A stretch of 64,000 bases of DNA from Ignavibacteria bacterium. GTDB taxonomy: Bacteria > Bacteroidota > Ignavibacteria > Ch128b. Of this stretch, positions 36,268 through 44,294 are shown one piece after another. The position numbers and the translations under genes are program-made. Where the stretch lies: the NCBI GenBank assembly GCA_013177855.1, contig JABLYA010000002.1, positions 186,001-250,000 on the forward strand, given 5' to 3'. Below the pieces are notes generated by a model that was given only the letters and a program-made list of their open reading frames with translations, was not told where the DNA came from and ran no database searches. How positions within the stretch are numbered: position 1 is the stretch's first letter; each line of letters starts with the position of its first letter.

Positions 36268-36966
36268 TCACCTAATTCTTTGTTTTCTAAATAAATGAAT
36301 TGATATACCAGTTGAAGCAGTTAAAAATGAATCCTTTTTTCTTGAAACGAAACCATCAAATTCATCCTTATTCCCCTTAACATACTTAACTGAAAAATTG
36401 TAACTAAAATTATTATGAATGAAATAACGTATTCCGAACTCACCTGAGAATGTGGTAAATGGATTTCGTTTACTATTTGTATAAAGTGAATAACCATTTT
36501 TTTCCAATGGGATGAAATTAAAAAAATAATTTAAACCAACTGATAAATAAGGAATTACCAATCCTCTCCCCGCGGCTAAAACAACAGATGGTTCAAGCAA
36601 AACAAAAGGTGTATTAAAATCATAAATTACTCTTTTTAATGTACCATCACCACTCAATCTGCCTGTGTTTGAGTTACCATTTAATTCACCATAATAACCA
36701 TTTAACCTGAAACCAAAAGTGAACAAACTTTTGGAAGGTAAATAATACTCTACCCCTGCTCTTGCCATATAACCAATAGCTGGAGTCTGAAAATCCGTAA
36801 AGGGTAAAGTAACGCCTCCTTCAAAAGTTGCAACCCAGAATTTCTCGAGTGAATTATACTTTGATTTAAGTTCGATGACTTGTTGAGCCTTTATTGTATT
36901 TTGACTTTCTACAATTATTAGGATAAAAAAGAAAAAAACTAAATTTTTTCTTGAAATATATTTCAT
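36268..36966 (-). CDS. Outer-membrane beta-barrel protein, barrel-only paralogue
   Basis: A 232-aa protein with a signal peptide (MKYISRKNLVFFFFILIIVE... AQ) followed only by a barrel domain similar in layout to its two downstream neighbours (LPFTDFQTPAIGYMARAGVEYYL, PYLSVGLNYFFNF, GEFGIRYFIHNNFSYNFSV, ASTGISIHLF). It lacks TSP3 repeats and the OmpA domain. ATG at 36966 with AGGG 8 nt upstream is preferred over a longer frame from 37020. First gene of the three-gene barrel operon. Function beyond outer-membrane location is unknown. Confidence 0.82.
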   Translation of the reverse strand: MKYISRKNLVFFFFILIIVESQNTIKAQQVIELKSKYNSLEKFWVATFEGGVTLPFTDFQTPAIGYMARAGVEYYLPSKSLFTFGFRLNGYYGELNGNSNTGRLSGDGTLKRVIYDFNTPFVLLEPSVVLAAGRGLVIPYLSVGLNYFFNFIPLEKNGYSLYTNSKRNPFTTFSGEFGIRYFIHNNFSYNFSVKYVKGNKDEFDGFVSRKKDSFLTASTGISIHLFRKQRIR

Positions 36967-37155
36967 TTTTATGACCCTGACTTTTGGTTTTAATTTGGTA
37001 AAAAAAATATAAGTTGTCAAGTATACAAAACTTAATAAAACAAAATAAGTTATCAGGATTAATTAAAGCGTAATTTTAAAGCAAAGAATATAATTCATTT
37101 CTAAATGGTGAGAATAAGGGGAATAATTCATCAATGATAAATAACCGAGGAAATA

Positions 37156-37248
37156 AAAAAGACTGCCAGAGAGGAGGGGAACTCTGGCAGTAGGAGAATT
37201 ACGAATTTAAGGAGGTCTAAGGAGGAGGTATTTTCAACTCAAATTCGC
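37156..37248 (-). ncRNA. Putative small RNA with anti-Shine-Dalgarno-like CU-rich motifs
   Basis: On the minus strand a promoter-like pair (37253-37284) is followed by about 90 nt ending in a strong terminator (37162-37191). The RNA would contain ACCUCCUCCUUAGACCUCCU (plus 37210-37229), i.e. two copies of CCUCC as in the 3' end of 16S rRNA, then UUCUCCUA, and a terminator loop UUCCCCUCCU. No ATG-led frame fits. CU-rich, C-loop small RNAs that pair with ribosome sites are known in other bacteria. The element is about 190 nt upstream of the barrel operon, so an attenuated leader of that operon is the alternative. Confidence 0.45.
37162..37191 (-). terminator. Terminator hairpin with C-rich loop
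   Basis: ACTGCCAGAG (37162-37171) pairs with CTCTGGCAGT (37182-37191), a 10-bp stem; on the minus strand it is followed by CTTTTTTATTT. The loop on that strand is TTCCCCTCCT. No protein gene ends just before it. Confidence 0.8.
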
Positions 37249-37252
37249 ACTG

Positions 37253-37284
37253 CAAATTTTAAAATTTTTTCTTAATTATCCAAA
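37253..37284 (-). promoter_or_regulatory. Candidate promoter of the small RNA
   Basis: Minus strand TTTG (plus 37281-37284), 19-nt spacer, TAAAATTTG (plus 37253-37261), close to the Bacteroidota pair TTTG-N19-TAnnTTTG with one extra base in the -7 box. It faces away from the nadA promoter. Confidence 0.4.
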
Positions 37285-37290
37285 CATTTG

Positions 37291-37321
37291 TTGTTTTATA
37301 ATATTTCATCAATTACTTTTG
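37291..37321 (+). promoter_or_regulatory. Candidate nadA promoter with overlapping palindrome
   Basis: TTG (37291-37293), 20-nt spacer, TACTTTTG (37314-37321) fits the Bacteroidota -33/-7 consensus; the nadA start lies 22 bp further. A perfect 15-bp palindrome TTTTGCACTGCAAAA (37317-37331) overlaps the -7 box and the expected transcription start, a good place for a repressor. Confidence 0.5.
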
Positions 37322-37343
37322 CACTGCAAAAATTTGAAAAGAT

Positions 37344-38279
37344 ATGATTACAACCGAGATTAATTTATCAAAAGAAATACTTAAGCTTAAAAAAGAGCTT
37401 AATGCGGTTATTTTGGCTCATTATTATCAAGTTCCTGAAATTCAGGATATTGCTGATTTTGTAGGCGATAGTCTCGAATTATCTAAACAAGCCTCAAAAA
37501 CTAATGCTAATGTAATTGTTTTTGCCGGCGTTCATTTTATGGCTGAAACAGCGAAAATTTTAAATCCTGCGAAAAAAGTAATTTTACCTGATCTTGAAGC
37601 AGGCTGCTCTCTTTCCGATAGTTGTCCCGCGCCTCTATTCAAAAAATTTCGGGAAGAACATCCAGAATATTTAGCTGTAACTTACATAAATAGCAGTGCG
37701 GCAGTTAAAGCTTTAAGTGATATAATCTGCACTTCGTCCAATGCTGAAAAAATAATTAGATCAATCCCGGAGAATCAAAAAATTCTCTTTTCTCCTGATC
37801 GAAATCTGGGACGATACTTAATAGAAAAAACTGGAAGAGAAATGCTTTTGTGGGATGGAACCTGTATGGTGCATGAACAATTTGTGCAAAGTAAACTCGA
37901 AAAAATTAAAGAAGAAAATCCTGATGCTTTAATTATTGCTCATCCAGAGTGCGAAGAAAAAGTCCTTGATATTTCGGATTTCATTGGTTCAACAAGCCAG
38001 CTTTTAAAATTTGTCAAAGAATTAAATCACAATAAATTTATTGTAGCCACAGAAACTGGAATAATTCATCAAATGCAAAAAGCTTGTCCTGATAAAATAT
38101 TTATTCCCGCACCGCCCGAGGATTCAACCTGTGCCTGCAATGAATGTCCGCATATGAAAAAGAATACACTTGAAAAACTTTATCAATGTATGGTAAATCT
38201 TGAACCAGAGATCGTTTTACCAGATGAGCTAATTGAGAAGGCTTACATTCCAATTAAAAGAATGTTGGATTTAAGTTAA
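37344..38279 (+). CDS. nadA: Quinolinate synthase NadA
   Basis: NadA condenses iminoaspartate with dihydroxyacetone phosphate to quinolinate in de novo NAD synthesis, using a 4Fe-4S cluster. The 311-aa protein has [24 protein letters not shown], the cluster cysteines in [24 protein letters not shown] and [12 protein letters not shown], and HPECEEKV. Length fits the family. No nadB or nadC is nearby. A candidate promoter with a palindrome lies directly upstream. It converges on the histidine kinase gene 7 bp away. Confidence 0.95.
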   Translation: MITTEINLSKEILKLKKELNAVILAHYYQVPEIQDIADFVGDSLELSKQASKTNANVIVFAGVHFMAETAKILNPAKKVILPDLEAGCSLSDSCPAPLFKKFREEHPEYLAVTYINSSAAVKALSDIICTSSNAEKIIRSIPENQKILFSPDRNLGRYLIEKTGREMLLWDGTCMVHEQFVQSKLEKIKEENPDALIIAHPECEEKVLDISDFIGSTSQLLKFVKELNHNKFIVATETGIIHQMQKACPDKIFIPAPPEDSTCACNECPHMKKNTLEKLYQCMVNLEPEIVLPDELIEKAYIPIKRMLDLS

Positions 38280-38286
38280 AAATCCT

Positions 38287-39513
38287 TTATTTCTTTAGAA
38301 CAATTCGCATCACACTTCCTTTGCCGGGGGAGCTGGATTTTACAAAAATTTGTCCTTTATGATATTCTTCGATTATTCTTTTAGCAAGGCTCAAACCAAG
38401 ACCCCACCCTCTTTTCTTTGTTGAAAATCCAGGCCTAAAAATTTCTTTTCTATATTTCAGGTCTATTCCTTTGCCTGTATCAATAACATCAAGGTAGATA
38501 TGCTTCTTGTCTTCAGATAGTTGATAAATTATCTTTCCTGATTTATCCTCTATTGCATCAATTGCATTTTTTGTCAGGTTTTCTAAAACCCATTCAAAGA
38601 GTTCTGGATTAATTTTTGCTGAGAAATGAGCTTTAGAATTTTTACTTTCATTTTTAATTTCAACATGAAGTTCAATGTTCTTTCCACTTTGAGGAATTCT
38701 CCGTTCAAAGTAAGAGATAACACTCTCAATCACCTTTACCAAATCTTCCTGTTTCATTTCAGGTGTTGAACCAATTTTTGAGAATCGATCAGCAACTTTT
38801 TTAAGTCGATCAAGATCATTCTCAACTTCAGAGATTAAATCGTTCATCATAACAGGATCATTCAGATTTATTTTTAGAAGTTCAATCCAACCCATTAAAC
38901 TTGAAAGCGGAGTACCAAGCTGATGAGCAGTTTCTTTTGACAGGCCAACCCAGATTTTACTATTCTCATTTTTCTTGACATAACTAAAACCAATGTATGC
39001 AAGCAATATGAAAGCAGCTGCAATTAAAAGCTGTACATACGGATAGTATTTTAATTCTTCTACTAATTTTGAATCACCAAAATGAATCTTATTTAAGATA
39101 ATAGTGTCAGCATAAGTAACTAGAATTGGTTGATGTGTCTCGTCCATTTTTTTAATTAATTCGGAAATGTATTTAATTCTTTCCTCACGAGTTAAATTTG
39201 AATCAATTTCAACATTTCGTATTTGTGATAAATCATCGGGATTAAAATTATCTTCTGCATCGGTTAAAATAAGTGGAAAGTCAATCTCTTGGATTATATT
39301 TTCAAAGATAAATGTATAATCTTTTTCTGGTTCATTTGATTGAGCAATATATTCAAGTCCCTTTGCGTAAAGAGTAGCAATTCTCTTTTCTCTTTCCTGA
39401 AGTTGCTTGACAACTTTATTGGTATATAAAAGAGTGGCAACAGCTATTATTGAAGCTACGAAAAGCAAAATGAATTTTATGTAAAGCGGAAATTCTCTTC
39501 TAAATTTTATCAT
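38287..39513 (-). CDS. Membrane sensor histidine kinase, orphan
   Basis: A 408-aa inner-membrane kinase. TM1 lies at about 12-30 and TM2 at about 155-175, with a periplasmic sensor of about 120 residues between. The H-box is KETAHQLGTPLSSLMGWIELL (phospho-His near 195), followed by the ATPase domain with N-box ENLTKNAIDAIED, DTGKGID, and RGWGLGLSLAKRIIEEYHKG. No HAMP or PAS domain is evident, and no response regulator gene adjoins. It overlaps the upstream amidase by 4 nt (ATGA), so the pair is coupled; a cell-wall stress input is an inference from that. Confidence 0.87.
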   Translation of the reverse strand: MIKFRREFPLYIKFILLFVASIIAVATLLYTNKVVKQLQEREKRIATLYAKGLEYIAQSNEPEKDYTFIFENIIQEIDFPLILTDAEDNFNPDDLSQIRNVEIDSNLTREERIKYISELIKKMDETHQPILVTYADTIILNKIHFGDSKLVEELKYYPYVQLLIAAAFILLAYIGFSYVKKNENSKIWVGLSKETAHQLGTPLSSLMGWIELLKINLNDPVMMNDLISEVENDLDRLKKVADRFSKIGSTPEMKQEDLVKVIESVISYFERRIPQSGKNIELHVEIKNESKNSKAHFSAKINPELFEWVLENLTKNAIDAIEDKSGKIIYQLSEDKKHIYLDVIDTGKGIDLKYRKEIFRPGFSTKKRGWGLGLSLAKRIIEEYHKGQIFVKSSSPGKGSVMRIVLKK

Positions 39514-41408
39514 TCTCTCATCTCATTTAAAAATTTTATTAAAGCATCCTTTATTGCATTTGCAATCTTTAATTGAAATTCATTTTGTTTTAATAACTCT
39601 TCCTGTTCAGGATGAATAATAAAAGTTGGTTCAACCAGTAAAGCAATCGTTTCGGAGATACGACACATATAAAGATTATCCCAATACAAACCAAAGTCGG
39701 GTATGTTTAATTTATTTTTCAATTCTTCATGCAAATAAAAAGCAAGTTCTTTAGCATTTTGATTGTAGTAATAGACACTAAAACCATTATGTTTCAGGGG
39801 ATTAACACCATCTGGAACCGCATTATTGTGAATGCTAATTGAAAAATCAGGACTGAAAGACAAAACTTTTGCTTTTCTTTCTCTCAATGGTAAAGGATTA
39901 TCTTCCCGCGTCAAAAATACTTTGGCACCTTCTTTCTCTAAAACTTCCTTTGTAACTTTTGCAAGAATTAAATTGATATCTTTTTCTTTCAACCCCGATG
40001 GTCCTACAGCACCATCATCTGAATTGTGTCCGGGATCAAGAACAATTTTTATATCCTTTAGAGGATTTCCAAAGAATAAAAATCTTTTCTGAATTTTAGG
40101 GGTCTTTTTAATTTTAAGGACAAGCACATTACCTTCATATTCAAATGAATATCCCCATAAATGTTTTTGATTGAGCGAAATGGTTATACCAAGCTCTTCA
40201 TTATTTAATTGTTCCCAAGTAATATTTTGAATTAAACTCTGTTCTGGATCAAAGTAAATCCAATCGATGTTAGAAACCGCATTAAATATTTTTACTTTAA
40301 GCTTGAGCGGATCTGTTATAGTTTGAACTTCAAATGGTAATCTCTCATGCAAACCTATTTCTACTCGAACATAATTTGACTCATTCTTTGTTCTAATTAC
40401 CTCTATCGTGCTTTTAGGAGGCGGGGTTCCTTCTGGCATAAATTCAACTGAACTTTGTGGAACGAAAATGCTTTGATTTTGAGAAAGCTTTAGCCTATAA
40501 AATCCACTTCTTTCACCATCATAAACGGCTTTTACTCCCTCAGGTAAAAACATTCGATAACCGAGCATTGGACCTGTTCTTCCAATTACAAGATTTGGAT
40601 CATACAAGACTTTTACCACTCTTACCTGTTTTGATTGATTAACAGTAATGTTTGTTTTTAAAGTAAACTCCTTTTTACCAAGCTTTTCGTGTTCAAGTTG
40701 AACAATGATTTTTTTGTTTGTCCATTTTTCATCTGGAATAATTAAATGTCCAGAATAAATTCCTTTAATGGTATCCTTTGAAAGTTTAAAACCAGATCCA
40801 AATACTGCTTCACTGAGATAAAATTGATACATCAGAGGAGTATCAGCTAATGGGAACTTTTCTTTTTCACCTTCAATATAGAAAGTTGCTTTGCAATTTG
40901 GAGTTGCCTTAATTTTTATTTCCAGCAATTCGCCAGGATTCAAAATCAAATCTTCGGAAGGTTCAATTTTAAAGTTTTCGTCTATTCTTATTTTATCTTC
41001 CGGAAGGTTTTTCAGTGGTTTTGAAATTCTAACAGGATAAAAAATAGTATCTCTGGTAGTATTTCCTGCTAATTCAAAAATAAAATAACCTGTCACAAAT
41101 TTTTCTTCTGAAAGATAGATTGAGTCTGTAATTTCGGGTAAAATAATTTTGGTGTAATAAAGAAAAGATCCATTTTTATCCACAGGGACTTTCTCAGAAT
41201 TAACAAAAAGTGACTTACCAGTATTCGAAATTCTTCCAAGCAACAAGCAATATCCATCTTGATCACTAACAATTTGATTTGGTTTTGGATATACAATAAT
41301 CAATTCATCTTTCTGGTTCTCATTATTTTGAGCGACACTAAAATTAATTATGCTTAGAAAGGCAGTAATAATGTAAAGAAGTATTGAATTAAAGGATAAT
41401 CGCATCAT
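39510..41408 (-). CDS. N-acetylmuramoyl-L-alanine amidase (amidase_3), secreted
   Basis: A peptidoglycan amidase of 632 aa. Signal peptide MMRLSFNSILLYIITAFLSI... SVAQ, then about 400 residues of beta-rich domains (SH3/AMIN-like), then the zinc-dependent amidase_3 domain (about 445-632): KIVLDPGHNSDD (first His ligand), GLKEKDINL (Glu ligand), FSISIHNNA (second His) and LLVEPTFIIH (catalytic Glu). ATG at 41408 with AGGA upstream is preferred to an in-frame TTG at 41417. The 5' end overlaps the purA end by about 20 nt. Acts in the periplasm, probably in cell separation. Confidence 0.88.
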   Translation of the reverse strand: MMRLSFNSILLYIITAFLSIINFSVAQNNENQKDELIIVYPKPNQIVSDQDGYCLLLGRISNTGKSLFVNSEKVPVDKNGSFLYYTKIILPEITDSIYLSEEKFVTGYFIFELAGNTTRDTIFYPVRISKPLKNLPEDKIRIDENFKIEPSEDLILNPGELLEIKIKATPNCKATFYIEGEKEKFPLADTPLMYQFYLSEAVFGSGFKLSKDTIKGIYSGHLIIPDEKWTNKKIIVQLEHEKLGKKEFTLKTNITVNQSKQVRVVKVLYDPNLVIGRTGPMLGYRMFLPEGVKAVYDGERSGFYRLKLSQNQSIFVPQSSVEFMPEGTPPPKSTIEVIRTKNESNYVRVEIGLHERLPFEVQTITDPLKLKVKIFNAVSNIDWIYFDPEQSLIQNITWEQLNNEELGITISLNQKHLWGYSFEYEGNVLVLKIKKTPKIQKRFLFFGNPLKDIKIVLDPGHNSDDGAVGPSGLKEKDINLILAKVTKEVLEKEGAKVFLTREDNPLPLRERKAKVLSFSPDFSISIHNNAVPDGVNPLKHNGFSVYYYNQNAKELAFYLHEELKNKLNIPDFGLYWDNLYMCRISETIALLVEPTFIIHPEQEELLKQNEFQLKIANAIKDALIKFLNEMRE

Positions 41409-42657
41409 TTCGTTCAAATCCTGTTGAAATTATTTTAATTTTTAATTCGATATTTTCTTCAATAAAACTCAAATATTCCTTTGCTTTATCTGGCAGATCT
41501 TCAAATTTTTTTAATCCAAGAATTGATTTTTTCCATCCTTCAAATGTTTTATAAACCGGCTCTACTTTTGAAAGCGTAACTGAATCAACCGGGAAATAAT
41601 CAATCAACTCACCATTAATTTTATAAGAAGTACAAATTTTTATTTCATCGAGTTCACTCAACACATCAAGTTTAGTTATTGCCAGATAATCAAATCCATT
41701 TATTTGGGATGAAAATTTTAATGCAGGTAAATCGAGCCAACCACATCTTCGTGGTCTTCCAGTTGTTGCGCCATATTCATTACCGCTCTGTCTAATAACA
41801 TCTCCAATTTCATTTTTTAATTCAGTTGGAAAAGGACCTTCTCCAACTCTTGTGCAATAAGCTTTTGTAACACCATAAATTTCTTTTATTAGTTTTGGAT
41901 TAATACCTGAACCAGTCAGCGCTCCACCTATTGAAGGATTTGAGGAAGTTACAAACGGATAAGTTCCATGATCAACATCAAGTAAAGAACCCTGAGCACC
42001 TTCAAGTAAAATTTTTTTCCCATTTTCAATCAGTCTTGATACTAAGGTTGAGTCCTTGACAATAAATGGCGTCAGCTTTTGACTTATTTCAAACAAATAA
42101 TCTTTTAATTCTTCGAAGACAAACTTTTCAGAATTATAATAATGCTGAACAAGTAAATTTTTTATTTCAAGATTTTTTTCGAGCAAAGAAAAAGTATAGT
42201 TTAGATCAAATAAATCAATTGCTCTTATTCCAATTCTTGAATATTTATCAACATAAGCTGGACCAATTCCCCTGCCGGTTGTTCCAATTTTATTTGCTCT
42301 GCTTTCGTTTAATTGATCAAGTATTTTATGATAAGGCAACACAATATGAGTATTAGGTAAGATTTTTATTCTATCACTTATCTCAATGTTATTGTTAATC
42401 AATATTTCAAGTTCTTCGAAGAAAGCAGATGGATCAAGAACAACTCCATTGCCTATTACACAAAGTATGTCATCTCGAATTATTCCTGAAGGTATTAAAT
42501 GAAGAACAAATTTTTTGTTGTTTACGATGATTGTGTGACCTGCGTTTGCACCTCCCTGATATCTTACAACAACATCTACATATTCACTTAGAAGATCAAC
42601 TATTTTACCTTTGCCCTCATCACCCCATTGTGAGCCAATAATGACAATCGCGCTCAT
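41389..42657 (-). CDS. purA: Adenylosuccinate synthetase
   Basis: PurA makes adenylosuccinate from IMP, aspartate and GTP, the first step to AMP. The 422-aa protein has [21 protein letters not shown] at the N-terminus, [45 protein letters not shown] and [13 protein letters not shown], all family signatures, with normal length. ATG at 42657 is preceded by AAAGGAG. It is followed, with overlap, by the amidase and kinase genes, forming a purA-amidase-kinase unit. Confidence 0.96.
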   Translation of the reverse strand: [422 protein letters not shown]

Positions 42658-42683
42658 TTCAACTCCTTTTTATTCAAAAAAAA

Positions 42684-42713
42684 ATCCGTATTAGTTCATT
42701 GACTAATACGGAT
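42684..42713 (-). terminator. Rho-independent terminator of the STAS gene
   Basis: ATCCGTATTAGT (42684-42695), 6-nt loop, ACTAATACGGAT (42702-42713), a perfect 12-bp stem; on the minus strand it runs into an 8-T tract. It separates the STAS gene from purA. Confidence 0.93.
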
Positions 42714-42737
42714 AAAATTTACGAGAAAATCATTTTG

Positions 42738-43079
42738 TTATTTTTGAAAGCTTTTTACAGCTTCTTCAACGGAATTGTAGTGATCGAAAATTGTGATAAG
42801 TTTGGTGATCATCAACAAGCTTTCGATTTTATCTGTCACATTTGCAAGCTTTAAGTCACCACCCCCATTTTTCATCGTAGTCAATGCACTTATCAAAATA
42901 CCAAGACCTGAACTATTGATAAATTTAACATTTGAAAGATCAATTACTACATTCTTTTTACCTTCATCAAGCAACTTATGAAGAAGTGTATTTAACTCAG
43001 CGGCGTCTGGACCACCCATCACATTACCATGAAGTTCAAGAACAACAGCGTTGTAAACTTCTTTTTGTTTTATTTTCAT
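42738..43079 (-). CDS. STAS-domain anti-sigma factor antagonist
   Basis: A 113-aa SpoIIAA/RsbV-like protein. It has KNVVIDLSNVKFINSSGLGI with the Ser normally phosphorylated by an anti-sigma kinase (second Ser of NSSG), and the trailing DLKLANVTDKIESLLMIT segment of the family. Cognate kinase or sigma genes are not nearby. It lies 54 bp after secF, and has its own strong terminator. Confidence 0.9.
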   Translation of the reverse strand: MKIKQKEVYNAVVLELHGNVMGGPDAAELNTLLHKLLDEGKKNVVIDLSNVKFINSSGLGILISALTTMKNGGGDLKLANVTDKIESLLMITKLITIFDHYNSVEEAVKSFQK

Positions 43080-43133
43080 ATTAAACCCATTGTTTTATTT
43101 GTAATTTATTTATGCTGAGATGAACTTTCAAGT

Positions 43134-44279
43134 TTAAAACTCAATTTTTCCTTTTTTACGTTTCATTGTCCAATCATAGACAATAGCCGAAGCAATATAA
43201 ATTGATGAATAGGTACCAGTTATAATACCTATCATAAAAGTAAAGGCAAATCCACGATTAACTTCACCACCAAATAGCAGCAATGCCAACACAACTAAAA
43301 ACACAGTACCAGAAGTTAAAATTGTTCTTGATAGAGTTCGGTTTATACTCATATTGAAAAGATCTTTTAAATCCATTGTTTTATGGATCTTAAGATTTTC
43401 ACGAATTCTATCAAACACAACGACTGTATCATTAACTGAAAATCCAACCAGAGTTAAAAACGCCGCTATTATTGATTGAGTAATTTCAAGATTTAATCCT
43501 GGTATCAAACCATTGAAGAAAGAAACAAATCCTAGTGTAACAAGAACATCGTGGAAGAGAGCGAGAACAGCTCCAACACCAAACACAAACTTAAACCTAA
43601 ATCCTAAGTAGATCAAAATAACGATCAAAGAAAGGAAGATTGCAATAACAGCATCTCTTCTTAATTCTTTACCAATCTTTGGCCCTACTTTGTCTTCTTT
43701 AATGACTTCAAATGAATAATTAGTAAATTTATTTTTTAATCCTTCTCTAATTAAATCTGACACCCCAACTCTTACAATAATATCTCGATTTGTTTCTTCC
43801 TGAGAAAATAATCCTGCTTGAAATCCTTTAGAAAGCAATTGATCGACAATAAATTTTGCTGTATCTGGAGAAGAAAAAGTAAAGACTATTGAGTTAGTTG
43901 CTTTATCTTTTACTGAATAAAGAGTTTCGGGTATTACTTCTTCAATAGCTTTTTTAATGTTGACAACGATTCTGTCAAATTGTTCTTGAGAAATTTCTTG
44001 AAGTGGAGTTCTAATTAAAACATTCTCTGCTGTAGTTCCATAAGTTTTTACTTCCACATTTCCAATTCCAATCTGACTTGCAGCTGTACGGACATCTGCG
44101 AGTTGCACAGGTTTATTAAAACTAACTATTACTTCAGTTCCGCCCTTGAAATCAATTCCATACTCAAGACCTTTCACAAAAACAGAGATTAATCCAAGTA
44201 CAATGAGTGAAATTGAAATAATATAAAATGTTTTACGTTTTCCTAAAAAATCTATGTTTATATTTTCAAATAATCTCAT
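43134..44279 (-). CDS. secF: Protein translocase subunit SecF
   Basis: SecF with SecD uses the proton gradient to complete Sec-dependent export. The 381-aa membrane protein has an N-terminal TM (KTFYIISISLIVLGLISVF), the GIDFKGGTEVIV motif, a periplasmic region, and TM2-6 with FHDVLVTLGFVSFF and SVNDTVVVFDRIRENL. It is 15 bp downstream of secD and on the same strand, the usual secDF order. Confidence 0.95.
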   Translation of the reverse strand: MRLFENINIDFLGKRKTFYIISISLIVLGLISVFVKGLEYGIDFKGGTEVIVSFNKPVQLADVRTAASQIGIGNVEVKTYGTTAENVLIRTPLQEISQEQFDRIVVNIKKAIEEVIPETLYSVKDKATNSIVFTFSSPDTAKFIVDQLLSKGFQAGLFSQEETNRDIIVRVGVSDLIREGLKNKFTNYSFEVIKEDKVGPKIGKELRRDAVIAIFLSLIVILIYLGFRFKFVFGVGAVLALFHDVLVTLGFVSFFNGLIPGLNLEITQSIIAAFLTLVGFSVNDTVVVFDRIRENLKIHKTMDLKDLFNMSINRTLSRTILTSGTVFLVVLALLLFGGEVNRGFAFTFMIGIITGTYSSIYIASAIVYDWTMKRKKGKIEF

Positions 44280-44294
44280 ATTTTCTCCTGAATT

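Noticed and set aside
37207-37230. Ribosome binding sites for a plus-strand small peptide (AAGGAGGT, AAGGAGGAGG)
   Set aside because: No start codon follows within a suitable distance; the opposite strand has promoter and terminator, so the motifs are better read as CCTCC on the minus strand.
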